64,000 nucleotides of DNA, taken from NCBI GenBank assembly GCA_963573385.1, contig CAUYLG010071648.1:124001-188000 (forward strand), in the 5' to 3' direction. A model generated the notes under the pieces. The model was not told the DNA's origin. It saw nothing but the letters and a program-made list of their open reading frames with translations, and ran no database searches. This stretch comes from Cacajao melanocephalus (lineage: Eukaryota; Chordata; Mammalia; Primates; Pitheciidae). Shown in pieces: positions 11,452 through 25,094 of this stretch (within the stretch, counting starts at the first letter, position 1; each line of letters begins with the position of its first letter). A program made the position numbers and the translations under genes.

Positions 11452-12540
11452 GGCAAAACCATTCAGGACATAGGCATAGGCAAGGACTTCATGACTGAAA
11501 CAAAAAAAGCAATGTCAACAAAAGCCAAAATAGACAATGGGATCTAATTAAACTTCAGAGCTTCTGAACAGCAAAAGAAACAATCCTTAGAATAAACCGG
11601 CAACCAACAGAATGAGAAAAAATTTTTGCAATCTACCCATCTGACAAAGGGTTAATATCCAGAATCTACAAAGAACTAAAACAGATATACAAGAAAAAAA
11701 AACAAACCAACCCATTCAAGAGTGGGTGAAGGATATGAACAGACACTTTTCAAAAGAAGACATATATGAAGCCAACAAACATATGAAAAAATGCTCATCA
11801 TCACTGGTCATTAGAGAAATGCAAATAAAAACCACATTGAGATACCCTGTCATGCCAGTGAGAATGGCAATCATTAAAAAATCTGGAGACAACAGATGCT
11901 GGAGAGGATGTGGAGAAATAGGATCACTTTTATACTGTCAGTGGGAGTATAAATTAGTTCAACCATTGTGGAAGACAGTGTGGTGATTCCTCAAGGATCT
12001 AGAAATAGAAATTCCATTTGATCCAGCAATCTCATTACTGGGTATATACCCAAAGGATTATAAATCATTCTATTATAAAGACACATGCACATGCATGTTC
12101 ACCATGGCATTGTTTACAATAGCAAAGACCTGGAACCAACCCAAATGCCCATCAATGATAAGCTGGACAAAGAAAATGTGCCACATATACACCATGGAAT
12201 ACTATGCAGCCATAAAAAATGATGAGTTTGTGTCCTTTATGGGACATGAATGAACCTGGAAACCATCATTCTCAGCAAACTGACAAAAGAACAGAAAAGC
12301 AAACACCAAATGTTCTCACTCATAGGTGGGTGTTGAACAATGGGAACACTTGGACACAAAGAGAGGAGCATAACACACTGGGGTCAATTGGGGGAGTTAC
12401 AGGAGGATAAAATTGGGAGAATGTCAGGTATAGGTGATGGGGGGATGGTGGCAACAAAGCACCTTGCCATGAATGTACCTCTGCAATGATATTGCATGAT
12501 CGGCACATGTACCCCAGAATCTAAAGTACAATAAAAAAAA
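11452..12540 (+). mobile_element. 5'-truncated L1, ORF2 3' part and 3' UTR
   Basis: Begins inside L1 ORF2 (ggcaaaaccattcaggacat) and follows the L1 pattern to its 3' end: gatatgaacagacacttttc, the endpoint region with ggaatactatgcagccataa, and a tail ccagaatctaaagtacaata followed by A8 at 12533-12540. ORF2 pieces remain (86-codon frame at 11726-11986), broken by stops. The 3' UTR suggests an older primate-specific L1P class, not a young active one. Confidence 0.9.
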
Positions 12541-12697
12541 TTAGCACCTATAGGTATCACTTAATTCAGAGGTTAATCTATTGATCAAAGAGAATGTACA
12601 TAGCTAAAATGTAATATTAGCTTGGCCTCAGGCCGTGCAATAAAAGATTTTCTGATGTTTTCACAAATAAATAAATAAATACATAAAAAAGAAGTAG
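12541..12697 (+). mobile_element. Candidate 3'-transduced segment carried by the L1
   Basis: About 120 bp of non-L1 sequence follows the L1's own short A-run. It contains an AATAAA (gcaataaaagatttt, near 12640), and ends in a second A-rich tail (aaataaataaataaatac, 12665-12690). The MST LTR resumes at 12698. This is what a read-through L1 transcript polyadenylated at a downstream site would leave. A separate small insertion cannot be excluded. Confidence 0.6.
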
Positions 12698-13008
12698 ATT
12701 CTCATGAATGGTTTATTGCCACTCCCTCTGGGTACTGTCCTGGTAATTAGATGTGAGTTCTCATGAGATCTGGTTGTTTAAAAGTGCATGGCCCCTCCCC
12801 TTCACTCTCTTGCTTCTACTCTGGCCATGTGAAGTGCTTGCTCCCACCATGCCTTTTGTCATGAGTAAATGTTCCCTGAGGTCCCCCAGAAGCAGATACC
12901 ACCATGCTTTCTGTACAGCTTCTAGAGTTAGGAGCCAATTAAACCTCATTTATTATAAATTACCCTGTCTCAGGTATTTATTTATAGCAAAGCCAGAACA
13001 GGCTAATA
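12698..13008 (+). repeat. 3' LTR of the MST provirus, second part
   Basis: Resumes attctcatgaatgg and runs through gagatctggttgtttaaaag, matching the 5' LTR copy base for base over long stretches, to the end ...aacaggctaatagc. Only a few LTR bases expected at the junction are missing, which suggests a small target deletion on L1 insertion. Confidence 0.87.
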
Positions 13009-13470
13009 GCTGACCAAATCACTTCAAAAATACCTCAAGCTTTATTATAATCTCATTTCATTATAAACAACATTCCCACCAGTGCCATGTTTGTTGACAA
13101 TCACTGTGATAATGACCAATGGAAGTTGTAAAAGGAGAAAAAAGAAGGTAGCACTACCTATTCCCAGGAGTTCATTGCCCATTCCTGAAAAAGACATGAA
13201 TATTTATCCCCTTGCTTTTAATGTCCAGCCACTTCATTAGAAAAACACATGATTTTAGCCCCTTCACCCCATACTAGATGAGAAATTGATCTGTGAGCCA
13301 TGTTCCCACTTCTCAATTATATGGCCATAAAATAAAACCTGCTCTGCTTCATGTTCACATGCAGTTTTACGCATTGACTTTGTGACACCAAATAGGGAAA
13401 GACCCCATTTTGAGGGGACTGGTTTGGTTGGTAGCATTACTTTCTCTTGAATCATTAATCACTTGGTCTG
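13009..13470 (+). repeat. 3' LTR of the class I ERV, second part
   Basis: Continues from 9311 across the MST provirus. It has an AATAAA-type signal (ccataaaataaaacctgctc near 13325), and ordinary LTR-like composition. The right end is uncertain, because an L1 fragment starts within about 15 bp. Family not named. Confidence 0.5.
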
Positions 13471-13484
13471 TTTAAAAGTACCTT

Positions 13485-14245
13485 GGAAGACGCATAGACT
13501 AATGGAGCATAATAGAGAACCCAGAAATAAGGCAGCTCATCTACAACTATCTTATCATTGACAACCCAGGCAAAAACAAGCAATGGGGGAAGGATTATCT
13601 ATTTAATAAATGGTGCTGGGAGAACTAGCTAGCCATATGCAAAAAATGGAAATTGGACTCTTCCTTACACTACATACAAAATTCAATTCAAGATAGATAA
13701 AATACTTAAATGTAAAACGCAAACTATAAAAACCCTAGAGGGAAACCTAGCCAGTATACTCAGATTAGTCACGGGCAAAGATTTCATGAAGAAGATGTCA
13801 AAAGCAATTGCAACAAAAGCAACAATTGACAAATGTGATCTTATTAAACTTAAAAGCTTCTGTATAGCAAAGAAACTATCAACAGAGTAAAAAGACTATC
13901 TACAGAATGAGAGAAAATTTTTGCAATCTATGCATCTGACAAAGGTATAATATCCAGCATCTATAACGAACTTAAACAAATTCACATGAAAAAAAGACCC
14001 CATTTAAAAGTGGGCATAGGACGTGCACAGATACTTTTCAAAAGAAGACATACATATATAGACAACAAACATATGAAAAAAAACTCAACATCACTGATCA
14101 TTAGAGAATAAAAATAAAAAAAAAAGAGATACTATCTCATACCAGTCAGCAAGGCTATTATTAAAAAGTCAAAAAACAACAGATCTAGTGAGATTATGAA
14201 GAAAAAGGAACACTTTTACACTGTTGGTGGCAGTGTAAACTAGTT
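13485..14245 (+). mobile_element. L1 ORF2 fragment
   Basis: Follows L1 ORF2 from catagactaatggagcataa through aataaatggtgctgggagaa to cactgttggtggcagtgtaaactagtt, without a 3' end or poly-A tail. It is truncated on both sides and carries many stops, and is diverged enough to be an older L1 than the 11452 copy. Confidence 0.88.
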
Positions 14246-15300
14246 ATGAATAAACAGGTGCATTTTGCTACATATTAATTTAAAGTAAATACTATATATC
14301 ACATGCTAATGAAGAAAAAGGCAAAAATGTGCCTAGGAAAAATGGATAGTATTAAAGATTCTATTTAATTAATCATCAAAAATAGAACTATACAATGTAT
14401 TGCTTAAAGTTAGAACTTTATCATATCTCACACAACATGAGTTACATGACCGTTAACGTTACTCCAAAGCATTTGTTTGGCAACATATTACCAAGAATGT
14501 ATCAAAACAGATTCAGGAAAATAGTTAGCGTCTTCCATATATTCTGATTTAACTAAACAATTTTATGTAAGACATTTATACATAAGTCAGATTCCAATAG
14601 CAAATTCTGTAGCATTGGGCCACACCATTTACAAATAAGAGAATCTGGAGACCATTAACCCATGAGAAAATCTCCGTTTCCATGGTTATTATCCACATAG
14701 GTTCAAATTCAATTTCAGCTATTGTTTGTATTTATTCAGGGGCATGTTGGAGGGGACTATATGCAAAAACTCTGTCCTAACTCCTGCCGACTTGTTTAAA
14801 ATTTCATTTCAGTTATGATCTTTGCTCCATTTCCTTTTTAGGTTAAATTTTTCTTTGTTACGGGTTTGCTAAAACAAACGTAACAATTTCAACTATTGTC
14901 ATTTAAAACAGAGGTGAATTATTGCCATTAAGTGAAGAGATACTTGGTGCAGTATGAATGGTTCATTTGTGAGGCAATGCAATCTGCTCCTCTCAAGATA
15001 GAAATCTTCTGTCACCATAGAAAAGTCAGGCCTCTACAAAAGAAATCAGAAGCTAATACTTTGCTTGTTTAAATCTGAAGTTGGTCTTGATCCTTGCAAT
15101 ACTAATTAATTTTTTAATGTAAATCAACTTGGATCCATTTGTTTGTGTATATTTCTGTAGAAAGAGTGGCTTGCCCTTAAACTACCATTTAATTATTTGC
15201 TCATCATGAAATATTTGGTACAAATATTTCTTCAATAGCCATCAAGCAAAGAAGAATGTTTCACGTTATATAACTTGAGATATCTCCAGTTATATAATAG
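14246..15300. other. Unassigned sequence
   Basis: No gene or recognised repeat. No frame of note. Confidence 0.55.
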
Positions 15301-15475
15301 TTTTAGAATATATTATCAATCACATATATAATATCAATCAATATGTATATAGATTGATATGTAATAATAATTATTATATACTTAGATATGATATAATTAT
15401 ATATTAAATAGATAATATTTAATATATATTTAATATTTATATATATTACATTCATAATCAATCAAATATATAAAG
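15301..15475. repeat. AT-rich low-complexity tract with inverted repeats
   Basis: Almost pure A/T, made of short motifs such as atataat, tatatta and aatatttaat, many self-complementary. Likely an expanded AT tract that could form hairpins. Confidence 0.8.
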
Positions 15476-15956
15476 TTTGAGAATTTTTGTTTTTCCAAGA
15501 AGTATGTTGGGTTGGAATTACATTTTTCAGTAAAGAAACAGAGACTTATAGCTAGCTATCACTGACCCATCTACCTATCTATCCCTTTTGATACATATAT
15601 CATCTCCTGCTGATGTACTTTCCCTGATGTCTTATATTTAAGAATTGGGAGGCTAATTTCCTTGTTATGAAGTTCCCCAATTACCAAGCACATGGGGCTT
15701 GAATTTTGAGTGGGTATTTTACCAAAATAAATTCAATCTTCAACATTTGTGTCATAAATAATCAAAACCTATCTGCCAGTTTGGATGTGTTATTTCATTT
15801 AGTCCTTAAGACATTACTTTTTCTTTTTTCTTTCTTTTTCTTTTTTAAGTTCTTTGGTCATGTTCTGCTAACTGTATGGCTCTTTTAAAACACCTTTCCT
15901 GCCATTGCTGCATGATCAAAGACTGTCAGGCTTTTTGTCTCTGGGCATGGAACCCA

Positions 15957-15992
15957 GAAAACAAAACAAACAAACAAACAAACAAACAAAAA
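15957..15992. repeat. (CAAA)n microsatellite
   Basis: About six clean caaa units preceded by caaaa units. Confidence 0.92.
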
Positions 15993-16446
15993 CCAGAAAA
16001 TATTATTCTGTTGGGAAGGTGCTGCATTTCTCTCTAGGCCCTGACCAGGCAATTTCAACTTCTCCTTTTATTTTACTATTTGTATAGACTTTCCACAAAA
16101 ACTTGAGCCTCTTATTCATTGGATAATATAAACAAGAGTCATATTAAACGTATTTCCTTCTCTAAGAGATAGAAAGCAAAAAGAGGGTGACAAAGTTAGG
16201 TATTAGTAGCTGATTTGAAGGAAATCGGACAAATCTGGAATTTTTGTCATTTACATAAAAAATAAATATGAGGGGTAGAGTTAAAATTATGAGGTTTACA
16301 TAGAATATCCTACATTAAAACAATTCTATATTTTGCTAACGTATCTCCTCAATATGTATTTAGACTGATAATCAGGGTTTTTCTTGGGGCGGGGGGAGTC
16401 TTAAACGCTTATGCTAACCTTTAAAGCTTGTGTGAGTTTGTATTTC

Positions 16447-16514
16447 TGTGTTTGTGTGTGTATGCATGTATATGTATATATGTGTGTGTGTGTGTATATA
16501 TGTATGTATATGTA
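16447..16514. repeat. (TG)n/(TA)n compound microsatellite
   Basis: tgtgtg runs alternate with tatatg and tatgta units. The 72-codon minus frame over it is a repeat artefact. Confidence 0.92.
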
Positions 16515-17865
16515 AAATAATGCATTCTTAGCACTTGAAATGAAAACTTCTAACACTCTGTTACTATATAACTTAAATACTATGTATAATAAAAACTGCC
16601 ATATGGAGCAGTCACACACTATCAGGTGTAAATGAAATGTCTGGAAATATCTACACCAGATGTAGCAACAAACGTTTGAATCAGTAAACTGGATGTAAAC
16701 TGAATTTTTGCTGCAGCATTTTTCTCACATGGATTAATTAACCTGTGTTATTTTTCTATTTGACAATATGAAAGTTTACGTGTGCATTTTAATGGTCTGT
16801 CCATATATTTTGCTTTAAGTTCCCTATGTTTCAGTAACAACATCAAATCAAGTACTTTGGCAGATTACATTTGTCCCAACTGGATATAGAAATGTATTCT
16901 GGGTTGGAGAAGGCAAGTTGCACCTGAGACAGTGATGTAGTCAGACGCTTTTTGACAATGGTTCATGGAAGCTTACATTCCCTCTGGTGAAGGTAGCATG
17001 ACAAAGTGAATCCTAGCATATAAAAAGGCACATTATATCATGCATTTTGATAATAGAAGTGATGATTACAAAAGCTAGCAGGTTATTTAAGTAGCAGAAT
17101 AGAAGCTTTTTAGATTATAAATTAATGTTAATATTTTAAATTAATTGCTTTATGAAAAAAGTTTTCAATTAAAAAAAAAGGAGGGAAGAGCCTTAAACTG
17201 TGGTATAGATCTGAAAAAAAAGCCTTAGGTGGCCCAATAGGATGTTCCTGGGTAAATACTTCATAGAAGAGTATTGCGTAGGGTAGTTATCAGGCCCTAA
17301 GTTCCTGTCATGCTCAGTGAGCAACTGAGAACTGACCAGAGAAAGTGTATATATGACTCAAATACCATAATGGATCCTCAAAGTTTAGCAGCTTAAGGCA
17401 TTAACTGACTTAACTATCTGCAATAGGTTCATTCTGGAAGGGATATTTGAGTGGCATACCTCAATAGCCTGCACATTAGTAAACCCCAGATTTTCTATAA
17501 TCCATCTTAAACATATCATTTATAGCAAAAAATAACAAACATTATATTATGCTAGATACAAATGTAATAACAAGAAAATACTATAAGACCTTTAGAAAAA
17601 AAATCATGGAAATCATAATAGAAAAACCAAATAATTTATAGTTATACAATAATCATGGAAGAGTCTATATTAATGATTACTCTACAAATTCAGTGAGACT
17701 CCAGTTTATAATCAAGCAAGATTTTAAAAAAATGTTTATAAAATATCAGAGCTTAAGAATATCCAAGATATTTATGAGGAGGAGTTACAAAGTGGCAAGG
17801 TTTGTATTATCATACGGTAAGACTAATTATAAAGGTAGAGTAAATATAGGCAATTTATATAGAAA

Positions 17866-17967
17866 AACCTGGGAGGCAGAGGTTGCAGTGAGCCAAGATC
17901 GTGCCTCTGCACTCCAGCCTGGCCACAGAACCATACTCCTTAAAAAAAAAAAAAAAAAAAAAAAAAA
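17866..17967 (+). mobile_element. Alu 3' fragment with poly-A tail
   Basis: Contains only the end of the right arm (aacctgggaggcagaggttg, actccagcctgg) and a 25-A tail at 17943-17967. It is 5'-truncated and sits about 25 bp from the start of an L1. Confidence 0.92.
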
Positions 17968-17989
17968 GTACTTCTAGACCTATGAAAGA

Positions 17990-19999
17990 AATTAGCCACA
18001 GAATAATAATGGGTCACTCCCAACACCTCTCTGGCAGCAACAGACAAATCACTGAGTCAGAAAACTAACAGAAAAACTTTGGACTTATATTTGCTACTTG
18101 ACTAATCTGACCAAATAGACATGTACATACTATTCCCCTCATCAATCACAGAATACACATTCTTTTCATCAGCACACAGAACATACTCCAAGGTTGACCA
18201 CATATTTGTCCATAAAGGAAGTCTAAATATTTTTTAATCAAAATCATGCCAATTATATTCTCTGACAACAGTGGAATAAAAATAGAAATAAATACATAGA
18301 AGATCTCTAAAAGCCACACAATTACATAGAAGTTAAACAACTTCTTCCAAAATGACTTTTCAGTGAACAATGAAATTAAGGCAATTAATCAATTTCTTTT
18401 AAATAAATGAAAACAGAGACACAATATACCACAGTATGTGGGATGCAGCAAAGTTAGTGTTAAGAGGAAAGTTTATAGTGCCAAGCACCTCCCTAGAAAT
18501 ATTAGAAAGATCTCAAATTAACAACATAACATCACACCTAGAGGAACTAGAGAAATAAGAGCAAACTAACCCTAAGTCTAGCAGAAGAAAAGAAATAACG
18601 AAAATCCCAGCAGAATTGAATACAACTGAGCCCAAAAATCCATGGGAAGAACCAACAGAGTCAAACATTTTTTCTTTGAATGGATGAGTAAGATTTATAG
18701 ACCACAACCTAGACTAATCAAGATAAAAGATCCAAATAAGCACAACCACAAATGACAAAGGTGGTATTAAAACTGATCTCACAGAAGTAAATTTTAAAAA
18801 ATCTTTAGATACTATGATGAACACCTCTAGGCAAACAAACTAGATAATCTAGAGAAAATGGATAAATACCTGGAAACACACAACCTCCCAATATTGAATG
18901 AGAAAGAAATTAAAACTCTGAACATACCAATACTGAGTTCCAAATTTGAATCAATTAAAAAAAAACATACCAACCAAAAAAGCCCCAGAACAGATGTGTT
19001 CACAGCCAAATTCTACCAGACATACAAAGAAGAGCTAGGACCTATTCTATTGAAACAACTTTAGTAAAAGTAAGAGGGAGAGATTCCTCCCTAACTTATT
19101 GTATTAAGCCAGCATTACCCTCATACTAGAACCTGAAAAAGATACAACAACAACAAAACTATATCCCTTATAAACATAGACACAAAAATTATCAATAAAA
19201 TACTAGCAAACTGAATCCAGCAGCACATCAAAAATTTAATTTACCACAATCAAATAGGTTTCACTTTTAGGATCCAAGGTTAGTTCCATAGTGCAAATCA
19301 ATAAATGTGATTAAACACATAAACAGAATTAATACAAAAATCATATGACTATCTAGATGGACACAGAAAGAGCTATGGATGAAATCTAACATCCCTTCAT
19401 GATAAACACACTCAACAAACTAGACATTGAAGGAACATAGCTCAAAATAAGAACCATCTATGACAAACCCACAGCAACATCAAAATGAATGGGCAAAAAC
19501 TGTAAGCATTCCCCTTGAGAACCGGAAAAAGACAAGGATGTCCACTGTCATCACTCATATTCAACACACTACTGGAAGACCTGCCCAGAGTAATCAGGCA
19601 ATGGAAAGAAATAAAAGGCATCTAAATAGGAAAAGAAGAAGTAAAACTATCTCTCTTCATGAATAATATCATTCTATACGTAGAAAACCCTAAAGACTGC
19701 CAAAAGCCTCCTGGAACTCATAAGTGACTTTGGGAAAGTCTCAGGATACAAAATCAAAGTACAAAAATCAGTTGCATTTCTATACACCTATAACATTTAA
19801 GCTGACAGTCAAATCAAAAACACAATCCCATTTATAATAGCCACACACACAAAAAATAACCAGGAATATATCTAACCAAAGAGGTGAAAACTCTCTACAA
19901 GGAGAACTAAAAAACACTGCTGAAATAAATCATAGATGACACATGAAACTGAAAAGGCATTTCAAGCTCATGGATTAAAACAATCAGATTCATTTAAAT

Positions 20000-20009
<10 letters not shown>
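17990..20009 (+). mobile_element. L1 ORF2 (older L1MA/L1P type), part 1
   Basis: Starts within the ORF2 endonuclease-coding region and follows ORF2 through the reverse-transcriptase domain. Surviving short frames include 18858-19064 and 19460-19666. The region that should encode the RT catalytic FADD reads as a decayed tctcttcatgaataatatc near 19650. There are multiple stops and small indels; a dead copy. Interrupted at 20010 by an AluS. Confidence 0.9.
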
Positions 20010-21178
<1,169 letters not shown>

Positions 21179-21202
21179 GCTTTTTTTTTTTTAAAAAAAA
21201 AA

Positions 21203-22559
21203 AGAAAATGAGAGAAAAGGTGAATTTCTAGAAGTTGTTATAGAAAAAATAAAATTAAATTAAAGAGTCAGGACTTTAGGCCTGAGATATTAGCCCAACC
21301 TCCAGGAATAGGATCTGCAGACTTAATTCATCCATGTGTTGAAAAACTCAATCACCCCTGTGAAATTAATACTTAATCAAAAGTCTGGACATCAAAGCTA
21401 GAATGAGTGGCCTAGGTTCACAATAATTCATATGCTATTGCTACACTACAATGTCAGAAGGGTAACATGTCTCTTTAGAACTCAGAAGATTTTCATTTGG
21501 AAGCTTCTCCTAGTTCCTCATTCCACCCTACATGTTTCTTCTTTTGGATGTTCTTAATTTGTATCCTTTTCCTATAACGAATCTAATTGTTAGTATAGTG
21601 ATGCCCTGAGTTCTGTTAGTCATTCTAGCGAACTATCAAATCTGAGGGTTCCAGTCTAAATGTGGCTGGTCCTAGGGAACTTAAAACTTGCAACCTATAT
21701 CTAAAGTCATGGACATACTTGGCAGTCTAGAGAACTGTGTTCTAAATCTTGATTTTTGTCCTAACTTTGGGTAGCAGATGATATCAAAATAAGAATACTA
21801 TAATAAAAATGCACAAAAATATACATTACCTTTTATACAGTAATTCTAATATTAAAACATTTTTCTAAGGTTTTAAGTATATACCTATTGTCACAAAATG
21901 ATTTATGATAACCAATGAAAGAGAAGATAACTCTTCTCTCATCAATATTTATTTAGTATACAGTATTTATTAGGAGATGGGCACTAAGATGTCAAGGATA
22001 AATATTAAAAAGCTAGACATATTATTTGCACTCTAACCCTAACATAACTAACACATTGTAATTTATTTATTTAGATAGATAGACAATTTTAATATTTTCT
22101 GATATTATCTTTAATAGTGGATGAACCCTCTGCTACTGAATCACCCAGAAGTGGCACTCAGCCAAGGTATGGGTGTCTAGAGCAGGTTTTACAAATAAAG
22201 AGAAAAAGTTAGATAGAATTGAGTACCAATAATAGACTGATTAGCAGTGGTTTACAAATAAAAATGTTTAGTTATGCAAAACAAAGATTTTAAATAAATA
22301 TGCTCAGTTAACTTATAAAACAGGGCAAGTGGTAGGCAGTACCAAATTTAAAACCAAAGCCCAGTGATGTCATCAGAACCTAGTGATGCCATCAAATAGG
22401 TCATTCTGTTTCCCTACTCTACTCCACCATGCTACTCCACCAGTTAAGTATACAGGCTTTTCAATTTTTGGTAAGGATGGTTGCTGCAGGTCCACCCTGT
22501 CACATCCAAAGGAAAAAAGTATGGAGTGAGACCATAGATGTTTTCCTCAAGAAATTCTG
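21203..22559. other. Unassigned sequence
   Basis: No recognised gene or repeat. Short direct repeats such as cagtgatgtcatcagaacct / tagtgatgccatcaaat (22360-22400) are noted only. Confidence 0.5.
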
Positions 22560-22738
22560 CCTTCTTTTTTTTTGTTTGTTTGCTTTGTGTTTGAGACATG
22601 GTCTCACTTTGTCTCCCAGGCTTGGAGTGCAGTGATGTGTTCATAGCTCTCTGAGGCCTCAAACTTCTGGACTCAAGCAATCTTCTTGCCTCGGCCTCTC
22701 AAGTAGCTAGGACTACAGGCATGTGCTAACATGCCCGG

Positions 22739-22797
<59 letters not shown>

Positions 22798-22914
22798 CAG
22801 AGAAAATCTGTTTCTATGTTGCTCAGGCTGGTCTCAAACTCTTGGCCTCAAGTGATTCTCCTGCCTCATCCTCCCAAAGTGCTAGGATTACAGACATAAA
22901 CCCCCATGCCTGGC
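22560..22914 (-). mobile_element. AluJ-like SINE with (TA)n in the linker
   Basis: Reverse-orientation Alu: T-rich start at 22564-22572, right arm to ccggctaat, then (TA)n at 22742-22783 with a T15 run replacing the A-rich linker, then the left arm to catgcctggcc. High divergence suggests AluJ. Confidence 0.92.
22742..22783. repeat. (TA)n microsatellite within AluJ
   Basis: About 21 perfect TA units grown from the Alu middle linker; probably length-variable. Confidence 0.95.
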
Positions 22915-24844
22915 CAATTTTTTCTTTTTAACATGAGAATACACTAGTGCCTTTGCCAGAATGAATGATGTCATAGGCCTTATTAGTGAGAGGATGATAA
23001 AGTAAACTTTTGACATAAGGGAATAAGATTTCCATGATTAAGTAAATCTCATAATGATTCATACTCGGGCACTAGTGGAGGGCCCATACTCATTGTAAAT
23101 TTAGATTTTTACTGGTAAAGTCTAACCTTTACTTAACATTTGGCTATTGGTTAAGTGACATTATCTGCCATAGTAAATAACCTAAAAGCTAAGACATGGT
23201 GGATGAGCAGGATTATCTGGAACAAAGAAATGGGAATCAACAGGAGAACAAGAGGAAAACTTTTCCAGAGAGAATAATAACACATGTAGAACTTCAGAGA
23301 GCAAAATCTTGGTAATTTTACTGAAATAGCAGCACTTTGAGATTACAGCATAAAAAGGTGATTGTTGATAATGAGATTGCAAAAACTAAGAAAAAATTAA
23401 ATCAAAAAACACCATACAAAATTTACTAAAAACGGTATGTTTTTCAGTCATTGAAAATATAATGAATACGGTTATATTACAGATGCACATATTTATGGAT
23501 ACTATTAAAGAAAATTAATATACATATTTATGTGAGACTATATATAGTAAGTGTGATAAACGTTTAATATAATATGCAAAACAGATATAGTTGAGAGAGG
23601 ATGTAGGATTATGAATATTAAACCATTGAATTATTTTTAATATTTTAAATTTTGTTGCACTGGTATTTAAATAAAGTGAAAAATAAATTAGTTTCCTAGG
23701 ATCACCTTTATTTTTGCCTCTACTGTCCAGTTACCAAGTATAATTGCCAAGTAAAATGTTATTTTCTTCAAAGTCAAGCTGTAACACATAGTTGAATAAA
23801 TTGTACAGTGGACAAGGTCACTTAAGAGGCAAGTGGAAGTTCTGCTTACTCTGGTATTTGTTCTGATTCTTGCTTGGAAATCTTCCATTTTTAATTCCCA
23901 TAAAGTTATTGCATGGGTTAGCCATAGCACTGCCTACTTTGGGAGAATAACTTATTATTTGAAATGAGATGTGAAGATACTCATTTTCTATATTCTCTTC
24001 TGTCTCAACTGGCATGGCTAGTTAAAACTTACTGTAAAACTCATGAACTCACAAAAGAAGTGAATTTGAAGTTATACAAAGGCAGAACAGTAGCAAAGTT
24101 CATGGAATAATGAATACGAATATTCTTATTATGAAATAGAAAACCTTTTAAAGAAAATGTACATGTCAAGCAACTGTGGTTTCTTAATGACCTCTGGGGA
24201 TTCCTATAGATGCTCTTTGCAGAGAGTTCATTTTCTGTTCAATATTAAATTATTTTTTAAACTCTCAGATTCTTTATAGTGCTGTTTGACCTAAAAAGAA
24301 GGTAATGAAATAAAACTTTCTTTTCCCTCTGACCAAATGAAAAGAGCAAGATTTGTGAAGGTTTTTCAAGAAGAAATGAACTACTTATTACTAAGAATTA
24401 TGTGAAGAATAGGGCCAAAATATTATTTGGTTCTGGTCTTCCTATTCAGTAAGTTTTCTGAGCAGTCAGAATCCGTCTTTGGTTTGAGCTGGTGGCATGA
24501 CTAGCTGAGTACAGTCACAACAAAGAACAAATTCTGTATTCGGGGTTCATGTAGCAAAATAAGAACAAAAAGCTTTTGTAAAGCGGGATGAAAAACATCT
24601 TAGAAGGTATGAAAATCATTGCTCCTGAAGTAAATGACCTTCCCCCCAAGGTGGTCCTTGCCTTATAAGCTCAGTTTTATTTCCTAGAGGGATATTTTAA
24701 CCAAAATGTCCTAATAAGATGAACTTCTTAGCTGACCTGAACTAGACATTTCCAGGAATTGTGGTATTTTTCTGAAAGTAACATAATCTCAAAAGATAGC
24801 AATCTGTCCAATCACCCCAGTCATTTCTGTTACCAGGTATAACT
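22915..24844. other. Unassigned sequence
   Basis: No gene or repeat recognised. Minus frames at 23182-23382 and 23688-24015 carry no domain. Confidence 0.5.
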
Positions 24845-25094
24845 AATATCAGTAATTACTATGCATGTTAAATGCTTACTATTGGGCTATGACATATTCT
24901 AAGCATTTTATATGAATTTTACTCACTTAATATTCATGTTACATCATATGAAGTAATATTGTCATTCACAATTTGCATGTGAGAAAATCGAGAAGTTGAG
25001 AAATTAAATAACTTGTCCACAGTCAACTAAACATCAACTGAGGAAGTTATATTAAAACCTGGGAGTCTGGCCCTGGAGTCCTGACCTGTAACTT
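24845..25094 (+). mobile_element. MIR SINE
   Basis: Follows the MIR layout: ttaaatgcttactattgggc, tattctaagcattttatatg, the core tgtgagaaaatcgagaagtt with aataacttgtccacagtcaa, and an end with ctgggagtctggccctggag. Strongly diverged, as expected of a pre-primate SINE. Confidence 0.8.

Larger units (their letters stand above)
15476..17865. other. Unassigned sequence with simple repeats
   Basis: Apart from a pyrimidine-rich patch (15818-15847) and two microsatellites listed separately, I see nothing recognisable. Short frames at 15706-16087 are low-complexity artefacts. Confidence 0.55.

Noticed and set aside
15301..15475. Possible replication origin or matrix-attachment site
   Set aside because: AT richness and short palindromes alone do not support a functional call; such tracts are common in primate DNA.
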